Positions 52,289 to 61,068 of a DNA stretch of 64,000 bases are shown in pieces. Below the pieces are notes generated by a model, which did not search any database, was not told the DNA's origin, and saw only the letters and a list, made by a program, of their open reading frames with translations. How positions within the stretch are numbered: position 1 is the stretch's first letter; every line of letters starts with the position of its first letter. This DNA is from Variovorax paradoxus (lineage in GTDB: Bacteria; Pseudomonadota; Gammaproteobacteria; Burkholderiales; Burkholderiaceae_C): assembly GCF_029919115.1 (NCBI RefSeq), contig NZ_CP123990.1, positions 1,860,001-1,924,000 on the forward strand, read 5' to 3'. The position numbers and the translations under genes were made by a program.

Positions 52289-52981
52289 ATGAAGAAACCC
52301 CGAGTCCTGATCGTCGAAGACGAGTCGTCGATCGCCGAGCTGATCGCCGTCAACCTGCGCCACAACGGCTTCGAGCCGATCTGGTCGGAAGACGGTGCCG
52401 CAGCCCAGCGCGAGATCGACGCTTTCCTGCCGGACCTGATCCTGCTCGACTGGATGCTGCCGGGCCAAAGCGGCCTGCAGCTCGCCCGCCAGTGGCGCAA
52501 GGACGCACGCACCAAGGCAATCCCCATCCTGATGCTGACCGCGCGCGGCGACGAGCCCGACAAGGTGGCAGGCCTGGACGCGGGCGCCGACGACTACATC
52601 ACCAAGCCGTTTTCCACCCAGGAAATGCTCGCGCGCATCCGCGCGGTGCTGCGCCGCCGCGCACCCGAGGTGGTGACCGAGCGTGTCGAAATCGGCGAGC
52701 TCGCGCTCGACACCGCCACGCACCGTGTCACCTGGCAGGGCAACGCGCTCAAGGTGGGGCCCACCGAGTTCAAGCTGCTGGCCTACCTGATGCAGCATGC
52801 CGAGCGCGTGCACAGCCGTGCGCAACTGCTCGACAAGGTATGGGGCGACCACGTCTACATCGAGGAACGCACGGTCGACGTGCACGTCAAGCGCCTGCGC
52901 GAATCGCTGGGTGCCGCGGCGCCCATGGTCGAAACCGTGCGCGGCGCCGGCTATCGCCTGACGGCCCAAGTCACGGTTTGA
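52289..52981 (+). CDS. phoB: Phosphate regulon response regulator PhoB
   Basis: A 230-residue OmpR-family response regulator. The receiver domain KKPRVLIVEDESSIAELIAV has the acidic pair, LILLDWMLPGQSG the phosphorylation Asp (about residue 54), PILMLTARGDEPDKVAGLDA the Thr/Ser and KPFSTQEM the Lys. The winged-helix domain (about 130-228) includes GPTEFKLLAYLMQHAERVHS and RTVDVHVKRLRESLG. PhoB binds Pho boxes such as those described upstream of pstS, ppk1 and ppx. No ribosome site of strength is visible, and phoR follows 44 bases later. Confidence 0.96.
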   Translation: MKKPRVLIVEDESSIAELIAVNLRHNGFEPIWSEDGAAAQREIDAFLPDLILLDWMLPGQSGLQLARQWRKDARTKAIPILMLTARGDEPDKVAGLDAGADDYITKPFSTQEMLARIRAVLRRRAPEVVTERVEIGELALDTATHRVTWQGNALKVGPTEFKLLAYLMQHAERVHSRAQLLDKVWGDHVYIEERTVDVHVKRLRESLGAAAPMVETVRGAGYRLTAQVTV

Positions 52982-53025
52982 AGAGCGCGGTGTTCATCGG
53001 CCGCGGGCGCGGATAATCGCGCGCC

Positions 53026-54351
<1,326 letters not shown>

Positions 54352-54363
<12 letters not shown>

Positions 54364-55695
54364 ACGCTGCATCGTCCACCGGAGCAGCGCCCCGAACAGC
54401 ACGGCCGTGACCGCGAGTGCGCCCGAGCCCATGAGCCAGAACGCCAGGGGCGATTGCATCGCAGGCCAGGGCCCCAGGCCGCGATAGGCCAGCAGATAGC
54501 TGCCGCCAAGGCCCAGGCCCCACAGCAGCGTGCAATAAATGACGAGCGGCGCCAGCGTGACGCGGTAGCAGCGCAGCACGAAGACGCACAGCGTCTGCAA
54601 CGCATCGGCAAAGTGATAGACCGCCACCACCAGCAACAACGCTGCGGCAATCGCGACCACGGCCGGGTTGTCCGAATACACATGGGCCAGCTTGAAGCGC
54701 AATGCCACCATCGCGCCGGCAAAGAACAGCGCGCACAGGGCGGTGAGTTCAAAGCCCAGGCGGCAGGCACGCCGCGCCCTTGCCGCTTGGCCGGCACCCA
54801 GCCAGAAGCTCACGCGCGCGCTGGTGGCAATGGCCAATGAAAGAGGCACCATGTAGGCCACTGCCAGCAGGTTGGAGGCAATCTGGTGCGCGGCGGCCGC
54901 GGCCGTGCCGAGGCGGGCGATGAACAGCGCCATCAAGGTGAACGAGGTCACTTCCACCAGCACCGCCAGCCCGCCGGGAATGCCCAAACTCGCAAACTGG
55001 CGGATCTGCCGCCAGTCGGGCGCCTCGATGCGTTCCCACAGCCGGTAGTCCTTGTAGAAGGAACTGCTGCGCAGGAGCCATGCCGCACAAGCCAGCATGG
55101 CCCAGTTCACGCACAGCGTGGCCCAGGCGCAGCCTACCAGGCCCATGGCCGGCAGGCCCGCGCCGCCAAAGGTGAACCAGATCGACAGAGGCAGCTTCAC
55201 GAACAGCGAGCCGAGCTGCAGCCAAGTGACCACCTGCGGCTTGCCAAGGCTTTGGTTCAGCGTGCTGAACAACCGAAAGAGCAGGGCAGGCGGCAGCGCG
55301 AAGGCCAGCACCGCGAGGTAGGCCTCGACGCCGGCGCGCATTTCCGGAGGCACCTGGGTCCAGCGCAACACGGCGCCGGGAAACAGCAGCACCACCATGC
55401 CGACGGCGATGGTGATGGCGCTCAGGTAAAGCGACTGCCGCACCGAGCGGCCGACCTCGCTCCTGCGATCGGCGCCGTGCAGTTCGGCCCACACCGGCAG
55501 CAGCGCCTGCAGCACGCCCATCAGCGAGACGAACACGCTGACGAAGACGGCCGCGCCCACAGAAAGCGCCGCCAGCGCGCTCTCGGCATAGCGCCCGGCC
55601 ACGATGGTGTCGGTCACGCCGAATGCCATGACGGCCAGCTGGCCGACCAGCACCGTGCCGGCGTGCCTTGCGATCAGACCTCTTTCGCCAATCAC
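54352..55695 (-). CDS. MATE family efflux transporter (NorM-like)
   Basis: A 447-residue protein with about twelve transmembrane segments in two halves. LAVMAFGVTDTIVAGRYAES and ALAALSVGAAVFVSVFVSLM open the first half, NQSLGKPQVVTWLQLGSLFV lies near the middle, and GIPGGLAVLVEVTSFTLMAL begins the second half. MATE pumps extrude cationic drugs or dyes using Na+ or H+. It starts with GTG 55695, preceded by an in-frame TAG CAA: the TAG is the stop of the next-upstream gene. The 3' end overlaps phoR by 12 bases. Confidence 0.88.
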
Positions 55696-55698
55696 TTG

Positions 55699-57435
55699 CT
55701 ACGGTGCAATCTTTTGATAGAGCAGCAGGTCGTCGGTCGCGCTGCTGGGCCGGCGCAGCGTGCCGCTGAAACGCCATTGCTCCAGGGGAATGATGGTGTG
55801 CAGCCGCTCGATGGTTTCAGGGCTGACCAGCAGCCACGGGCAATTGGTGCCAAGCAGCAGCGGCTGCAGGTTGAACCGGCCGTGGTGCTGCAAGGCCGCA
55901 ATGTGCGCCCGGCTGAGCGCCAGTTCGGCAACGCAGCTCGGCTGCCCGACCCGCTCGGCCACCGCGCGCACTTGGGGAACGTAGCTGCGCGCGTAGTCGA
56001 TGGAAGGCAGCCAGAGCGTCATCAGCAGCATCCAGCACAGTGCGGTGCCGCCGGCCGGGAGCACCAGCGTTTTCCACAACGCGGCGCGGTGGCGGCCGGT
56101 GCGCCAGCGCACCACCCAGCACCAGGCAATGGTCGCGGCCAACGCCAGGACAAACGGAACGACCGAGAACTCGGGCACGAAGCCGGGCACCAGGCGCGCC
56201 ACGCTGGCCGCCGGCTTCGGCGGCACGCCGGTCTGCATGGCGATCCAGTAGATCCAGCCCAGCACGGCCAACCCGCTGAAGAACAGAACGTTGAACCAGT
56301 CGATCAGCGCCGCCGCGCTGCGCCGGAAGGTGGGCAGCGCGAACGCGGCCAATGTGGCGAACGCCGGCAGCGCCAGCAGCAGCGAACGGTCCGAATAGTC
56401 GGTTGTCCAGGTGGCGGCCAGCGGCACCAGCGCAAACCAGAAGGGCAGCGCCACATGGCGTGCGGTGAGCTGGCGGCGCCAGCGCCAGAGCGTCCAGATC
56501 GCGAGGGGCCACACCGGCCAGGTGAACCACACCAGCAGCTTGGCCTGGCTGCGCACGTCGCCCAGCACGGAGGTGCTGCTCGGGTGGCGGCCCGGCAACT
56601 GGATTTTCCATTCGAGCAGTCCAAGCCCGATGGCCAACGCCGCGGCGACCAGCGCAACCGCAACCATCGTCACTAGCGCCCCCCGGGTGTAGCCGGGGCC
56701 TTCGTCCGTCGTAACGTCGGCCTTCCGGGCGGTGCGCCGTTCGTAGGCCATGAAAAGCGCGCTACCGATGGCCAGCGCCAGCCCGACGGTGGGACCGCCG
56801 CTCAGCGTCATTCCGACCGTTCCGACGATCAGCGCGATCACGGGGCCGACTCGGCGGTACGGCAGCGCGGCCACGCCGTAGAAGAGATGCGATGCGAAGT
56901 ACAGCTGCGCCAGTGCCGGCGTGGTTTCATGGCCGAGCTGGGCCAGGCCCAGGCAGGCGATCAGCGCCAGCAATCCGCCGTCGGCGATGGCGCGGGCGTA
57001 GTCGGTGGGGCGTGCCTCGCCGCCGAAGGCAAAGGCCACCGGCTGGGCCCGCGAGGTGCGGGCAAGGTAGTAAACCGCGTACCAGGTGGCAGTGAACGTG
57101 CCCCAGAGCATCAGCGCAAAGACGATGCGCACGGCCAGGTCGGGGTGCAGCCACGAGGGCGCGATCTTGATGGCCCAGGCGCCGATCCAGTACGGAATGA
57201 GCGCCGGCGTTTCAGGCCGGAGGCCCAGCAGCATGGGGTCGAACCAGCGCGCGATGCCTTCGGTGGTGCGCGCCAGCTCGGCCATGTAGCCGAACGAGGT
57301 GATGTCTGCGCTTTTCCACGGGCCGCGTCCCACGAGGCCCGGCAGAAGATAGGCGGCGCATAACAACAGCAACGCGATGCGCGGCAACCGGCGCACGGCG
57401 CTCTGGGCAACGATCGCAGGAGTGGGCTGATTCAC
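55699..57435 (-). CDS. Polytopic membrane protein, GT-C glycosyltransferase-like
   Basis: A 578-residue protein with about 12-13 predicted transmembrane segments. The N-terminal part LLLLCAAYLLPGLVGRGPWK followed by SADITSFGYMAELARTTEGI resembles the first loop of ArnT/PMT-like GT-C glycosyltransferases, where GxxPW..D is conserved. The rest is hydrophobic with a C-terminal soluble tail (residues about 490-578) that includes NLQPLLLGTNCPWLLVSPET. A function in transferring sugars from a lipid carrier is inferred from this topology only. It is directly upstream of the MATE gene (3 bases between), suggesting co-transcription. Confidence 0.65.
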   Translation of the reverse strand: MNQPTPAIVAQSAVRRLPRIALLLLCAAYLLPGLVGRGPWKSADITSFGYMAELARTTEGIARWFDPMLLGLRPETPALIPYWIGAWAIKIAPSWLHPDLAVRIVFALMLWGTFTATWYAVYYLARTSRAQPVAFAFGGEARPTDYARAIADGGLLALIACLGLAQLGHETTPALAQLYFASHLFYGVAALPYRRVGPVIALIVGTVGMTLSGGPTVGLALAIGSALFMAYERRTARKADVTTDEGPGYTRGALVTMVAVALVAAALAIGLGLLEWKIQLPGRHPSSTSVLGDVRSQAKLLVWFTWPVWPLAIWTLWRWRRQLTARHVALPFWFALVPLAATWTTDYSDRSLLLALPAFATLAAFALPTFRRSAAALIDWFNVLFFSGLAVLGWIYWIAMQTGVPPKPAASVARLVPGFVPEFSVVPFVLALAATIAWCWVVRWRTGRHRAALWKTLVLPAGGTALCWMLLMTLWLPSIDYARSYVPQVRAVAERVGQPSCVAELALSRAHIAALQHHGRFNLQPLLLGTNCPWLLVSPETIERLHTIIPLEQWRFSGTLRRPSSATDDLLLYQKIAP

Positions 57436-57460
57436 AAAGATGAGCGAACGGCGGTTTTAG

Positions 57461-57496
57461 GAAAGAAAAAGGGCAGCGCGGTAAACCGGGCTGCCC
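57461..57496 (-). terminator. Intrinsic terminator of rpmE2
   Basis: GGGCAGC (57471-57477) and GCTGCCC (57490-57496) form a stem with an inner CGG/CCG pair. On the minus strand the hairpin is followed by TTTTTCTTTCC. It lies 20 bases past the L31 stop codon, a clear Rho-independent terminator for rpmE2. Confidence 0.85.
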
Positions 57497-57516
57497 TCTG
57501 TGCGAAAGCGCGTGCT

Positions 57517-57786
57517 TTACTTGGAAGCAGCGCCGGTGGTCTTGCCGAAGCGGTTGCGGAACTTCTCGACGCGACCGCCCATGTTGTCGACCGACTTTTG
57601 CGTGCCGGTGTAGAACGGGTGCGATTCGCTCGTGGTGTCGAGCTTGAACAGCGGCAGTTCGCGGCCGTCGTCGGTCTTGCCCATTTCCTTGGTGTTCGCG
57701 CACGAACGGGTCACGAACTTGAAGCCGTTCGACATGTCGACGAACAGAACTTCGCGGTAATTCGGGTGGATGCCTTCTTTTGCCAT
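57517..57786 (-). CDS. rpmE2: 50S ribosomal protein L31, type B
   Basis: An 89-residue ribosomal protein. [20 protein letters not shown] and [20 protein letters not shown] begin it, and [20 protein letters not shown] is the L31 signature. It lacks the zinc-binding CxxC of type A L31; only one Cys (SCAN) is present. Such zinc-independent copies replace the zinc form when zinc is low, but no Zur box is evident in the 152 bases before it. The length fits the family, and a strong terminator follows. Confidence 0.95.
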   Translation of the reverse strand: MAKEGIHPNYREVLFVDMSNGFKFVTRSCANTKEMGKTDDGRELPLFKLDTTSESHPFYTGTQKSVDNMGGRVEKFRNRFGKTTGAASK

Positions 57787-57938
57787 GGTGTTTCCTTTGG
57801 GGTCGATGCGAGAGCCACAAGCGTGCCGTAAGGGGCAAGCTGTTCCTTGGGGAAGCGCCGGGCAAAACGCCCAGCCGCACTTTTCGCGGAGCCGCCGATT
57901 ATCGCATACTGGCCGTTTCGAGCGAAAGGCCCCCGTAG

Positions 57939-59000
57939 ATGACCTCCAGAACCTTGCGCGCCGGCCTTGTCGGCTACGGCTTTGCCGGCCAGACCTTTCA
58001 TGCGCCCGTGCTCTCAGCCGTTACAGGCCTCGAACTAGCGGCCATGGCGAGCTCGCAGCCCCATAAAGTCCACACAGACTGGCCTGACGTGGCTGTTGTG
58101 CCGGATGCAGGGGCGCTGGTGGCCCGGGCGGACATCGACCTGGTGGTGGTCGCCACCCCAAACGCGCTGCATTATCCGGTTGCCAGGGCAGCGCTGGAAG
58201 CCGGCAAGCACGTGGTGGTGGACAAGCCCTTCACCCTCGACGTGGCCGAGGCCCGGGAGCTCGAATTGTTGGCTCGGCGCAACAATCGGATCTTGGCGGT
58301 TTACCAGAACCGTCGTTTCGACGCCGACTACCTCACGCTCAAGGACGTACTGGCCAGCGGCGAACTCGGCCGCCCGGTGTACCTGGAATCGCATTTCGAC
58401 CGCTTTCGCCCCGAGGTCCGGGACCGCTGGCGCGAGCAGAAGGTGCCCGGCGCGGGCCTGTGGGTCGACCTGGGTGCTCATCTGGTCGACCAGGCTGTCC
58501 AGCTGTTCGGAAAGCCCGACTCGCTGCAGCTCGACACCGCGGCGCTGCGAGACGGGGCGCAGGTCGAGGACTACTTTCACGCCGTGCTGCGCTACGAAAG
58601 CGGCCCGCATGCGCCGCTGCGCGTGGTGCTCCACGCGACGACGCTCGCGGCCCATGCGGCGCCGCGCTACATCGTGCACGGTACGCGCGGCAGCTACATC
58701 AAGCAGGGCGTCGATCCGCAGGAAGACGCGCTGCGCGCCGGCCAGCGGCCGCCCATGGCGGGGTGGGGCGCAGACCCGCAAGACGGCGAACTCGTGGTGC
58801 CCGGCAGCGATGGCGGCGAGCCGCAGCGCCGCATCTGGCCCACGCGGGCCGGCAACTATGTCGACTACTACGCAGCGGTGCGCGACGCGATTCTTGGCAA
58901 TGGTCCGAATCCGGTGCCTCCGGAGCAGGCTGTCGCGCTGATGGAATTGTTGGATCTGGGCGCAAGAAGTGCCGCCGAGGGGAAGGCGCTGCGCACATGA
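57939..59000 (+). CDS. Gfo/Idh/MocA family oxidoreductase
   Basis: A 353-residue NAD(P)-dependent oxidoreductase. The Rossmann motif [20 protein letters not shown] is at about 9-28. [20 protein letters not shown] and [20 protein letters not shown] (EKP-type motif, here DKP) are typical of sugar/inositol dehydrogenases such as YdgJ/YvaA. The catalytic region is [20 protein letters not shown] with the conserved D..H. The substrate is probably a cyclitol or sugar, not determined. It is divergent from rpmE2 and convergent with rho; a hairpin separates it from rho. Confidence 0.85.
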   Translation: MTSRTLRAGLVGYGFAGQTFHAPVLSAVTGLELAAMASSQPHKVHTDWPDVAVVPDAGALVARADIDLVVVATPNALHYPVARAALEAGKHVVVDKPFTLDVAEARELELLARRNNRILAVYQNRRFDADYLTLKDVLASGELGRPVYLESHFDRFRPEVRDRWREQKVPGAGLWVDLGAHLVDQAVQLFGKPDSLQLDTAALRDGAQVEDYFHAVLRYESGPHAPLRVVLHATTLAAHAAPRYIVHGTRGSYIKQGVDPQEDALRAGQRPPMAGWGADPQDGELVVPGSDGGEPQRRIWPTRAGNYVDYYAAVRDAILGNGPNPVPPEQAVALMELLDLGARSAAEGKALRT

Positions 59001-59003
59001 AAA

Positions 59004-59024
59004 ATGCCCGCCAAAGGCGGGCAT
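59004..59024 (-). terminator. Terminator after rho / Gfo/Idh/MocA gene
   Basis: ATGCCCGCC (59004-59012) and GGCGGGCAT (59016-59024) are exact inverted copies around AAA. On the minus strand TTTTC follows, so it suits rho transcription best, but it may also help stop the oxidoreductase transcript from the other side. Confidence 0.75.
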
Positions 59025-59046
59025 TCGTTCGTGGGGTGCCACCGAT

Positions 59047-59086
59047 CCGGCTTTGCCGGGCGGTCAGCACCGCCCCCGGTAGGGGG
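59047..59086. repeat. Three consecutive stem-loops, possible dispersed intergenic element
   Basis: CCGGC-TTT-GCCGG (59047-59059), GGGCGGT-CAGC-ACCGCCC (59058-59075) and CCCCC-GGTA-GGGGG (59073-59086) follow one another with slight overlap between the Gfo/Idh/MocA and rho genes. Together with the terminator hairpin they make a dense structured spacer. From memory such GC-rich intergenic arrays occur repeatedly in Comamonadaceae genomes, but no second copy is in this window. Confidence 0.5.
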
Positions 59087-59132
59087 AGGGCGTAGCGACA
59101 CGAAGTGCGCGCAGCCTGGGGGCGAGCAACAG

Positions 59133-60398
59133 TTACCCGCCGCGACGCATCATGTCGAAGAACTCGACATTGGTCTTGGTCGCCTTCATGTTCTTGAGCA
59201 TCAGCTCCATCGACTCGATCTCGTCCATGTTGTACATGAGCTGGCGCAGGATGCGCGTCTTCTGCAGGATCTCGGGGGCGAGCAGCAGCTCTTCGCGGCG
59301 CGTGCCGCTGCGGTTGAGCTGGATCGACGGGAACACGCGCTTTTCGTACAGGCGGCGGTCCAGGTGGATTTCGGAGTTGCCGGTGCCCTTGAACTCTTCG
59401 AAGATCACTTCGTCCATGCGGCTACCGGTGTCAATCAGCGCGGTGCCGATGATGGTGAGCGAGCCGCCTTCTTCCACGTTGCGCGCCGCGCCCAGGAAGC
59501 GCTTGGGGCGCTGCAACGCGTTGGAGTCGACACCGCCGGTCAGCACCTTGCCCGACGAGGGCACGACGTTGTTGTAGGCACGGGCAAGGCGGGTGATCGA
59601 GTCGAGCAGGATCACCACGTCCTTCTTGAGCTCGACCAGGCGCTTGGCGCGCTCGATCACCATTTCTGCCACGTGCACGTGGCGTGCGGCGGGCTCGTCA
59701 AAAGTCGAGGCAATGACCTCGCCCTTCACGGTGCGCTGCATTTCGGTCACTTCTTCAGGCCGCTCGTCCACCAGCAGCACCATCATGTGCACTTCGGGGT
59801 AGTTGGCGCTGATGGCGTGGGCGATGTGCTGCATCATCACCGTCTTGCCGCTCTTGGGCGGCGCCACCAGCAGGGCGCGCTGGCCCTTGCCGATGGGGGC
59901 GATGATGTCGATGATCCGGCCCGTGATGTTCTCGTCGCTCTTGATGCCGTCGCGCTCGAGCTTCATCTGCTCCTTGGGGAACAGCGGCGTCAAGTTCTCG
60001 AACATCACCTTGTGCTTGTTCTGCTCGGGCGGACCGTCGTTGACCTTGTCGAGCTTGGTCAGCGCAAAGTAGCGCTCGCCGTCCTTGGGCGTGCGCACTT
60101 CGCCTTCGATCATGTCGCCGGTGTGCAGGTTGAAGCGGCGCACCTGGCTCGGCGAGATGTAGATGTCGTCCGTGCTGGCCGTAAAGCTGGTGTCGGGGCT
60201 GCGCAGAAAACCGAAGCCGTCGGGCAGGATTTCGAGCACGCCGTCGGCGAAGACCTGCTCGCCGGCCTTGGCGCGCTTCTTGATGATCGCGAACATCAGC
60301 TCTTGCTTGCGCATGCGGCCGACGTTTTCGATCTCAAGCGCTTCAGCCTGCTTGAGGACTTCAGACACGTGGAGTGCCTTGAGTTCGTTTAAGTGCAT
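59133..60398 (-). CDS. rho: Transcription termination factor Rho
   Basis: A 421-residue hexameric RNA helicase of normal length. [20 protein letters not shown] is the N-terminal helix bundle, and the cold-shock-like primary RNA-binding part has [20 protein letters not shown]. The ATPase core has Walker [16 protein letters not shown], the bicyclomycin/Q-loop region, [10 protein letters not shown] and the Walker [17 protein letters not shown]. The arginine finger region [20 protein letters not shown] is intact. It terminates transcription at rut sites. Its ribosome site (GAGGGG) is inside a short leader hairpin. Confidence 0.97.
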   Translation of the reverse strand: MHLNELKALHVSEVLKQAEALEIENVGRMRKQELMFAIIKKRAKAGEQVFADGVLEILPDGFGFLRSPDTSFTASTDDIYISPSQVRRFNLHTGDMIEGEVRTPKDGERYFALTKLDKVNDGPPEQNKHKVMFENLTPLFPKEQMKLERDGIKSDENITGRIIDIIAPIGKGQRALLVAPPKSGKTVMMQHIAHAISANYPEVHMMVLLVDERPEEVTEMQRTVKGEVIASTFDEPAARHVHVAEMVIERAKRLVELKKDVVILLDSITRLARAYNNVVPSSGKVLTGGVDSNALQRPKRFLGAARNVEEGGSLTIIGTALIDTGSRMDEVIFEEFKGTGNSEIHLDRRLYEKRVFPSIQLNRSGTRREELLLAPEILQKTRILRQLMYNMDEIESMELMLKNMKATKTNVEFFDMMRRGG

Positions 60399-60404
60399 GG
60401 AATG

Positions 60405-60418
60405 ACCCCTCGCGGGGT
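60405..60418 (-). promoter_or_regulatory. Leader hairpin covering the rho ribosome site
   Basis: ACCCC-TCGC-GGGGT forms a short GC-rich stem 7-20 bases upstream of the rho ATG. Read on the minus strand the sequence is ACCCCGCGAGGGGT, so the GAGGGG that would pair with 16S rRNA lies in the stem. It could lower rho translation and help autoregulation; the effect is inferred. Confidence 0.4.
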
Positions 60419-60540
60419 AATCGATCGGAAAACGGGGGGAGGTTAAACGTGAAGCGAGAACTGCTTCACTAACCGGGGAACTCGAACCGGTTGCCTGGAA
60501 GGGCCGGTGATCTGTGGGAGATTATGACAGGAAAAATCGT

Positions 60541-60567
60541 CCGGCCAACGCATTGCGCGTTGGCCGG
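60541..60567 (-). terminator. Intrinsic terminator of trxA
   Basis: CCGGCCAACGC (60541-60551) and GCGTTGGCCGG (60557-60567) are exact inverted copies around a five-base loop. On the minus strand the stem is followed by ACGATTTTTCC, with a five-T run four bases on. It is 10 bases past the trxA stop. Confidence 0.85.
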
Positions 60568-60577
60568 TTGAAATGTC

Positions 60578-60910
60578 TCAGGCGAGCTGTTGGTCGATGA
60601 AAGCCGTGAGTTGCGCCTTGCTCATGGCGCCAACCTTGGTGGCGGCCAGCTGGCCGTCCTTGAACAGCATGAGCGTGGGAATGCCGCGGATGCCGAACTT
60701 GGCCGGGATGTCGCGGTTTTCGTCCACATTGAGCTTGGCGATCTGCAGCTTGCCTTCATAGGCGGCCGACACTTCATCCAGGATGGGTGCGATCATCTTG
60801 CAGGGGCCGCACCATTCGGCCCAGTAGTCGACCAGCACGGGCTGGCTGGACTTGAGCACGTCGGCTTCGAAGGAAGAATCGGAGATGTGTTTGATCAGGT
60901 CGCTGGCCAT
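60578..60910 (-). CDS. trxA: Thioredoxin TrxA
   Basis: A 110-residue cytoplasmic thioredoxin. [20 protein letters not shown] contains the WCGPC active site (about residues 32-36), and [15 protein letters not shown] the cis-proline loop. It reduces protein disulphides with electrons from thioredoxin reductase. It precedes rho on the same strand with 179 bases between, a pairing also known in E. coli. ATG 60910 is the usual start. A clear terminator follows the gene, so rho has its own promoter. Confidence 0.96.
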   Translation of the reverse strand: MASDLIKHISDSSFEADVLKSSQPVLVDYWAEWCGPCKMIAPILDEVSAAYEGKLQIAKLNVDENRDIPAKFGIRGIPTLMLFKDGQLAATKVGAMSKAQLTAFIDQQLA

Positions 60911-61068
60911 GTGATGTGTCCTTGTGCGCGGAGAGTTTCGGTGCAGCTAAAGTGCTGGTCATTGTGACAGAAACCAAGGGGTGGGGTGCCGTGCGGGAAC
61001 GCTATGGCGCCGATAGCAAAAGCCCTTTGCGCGTCGCGCCTCCACGCCCTCCAACCCCTCGATAGAAC

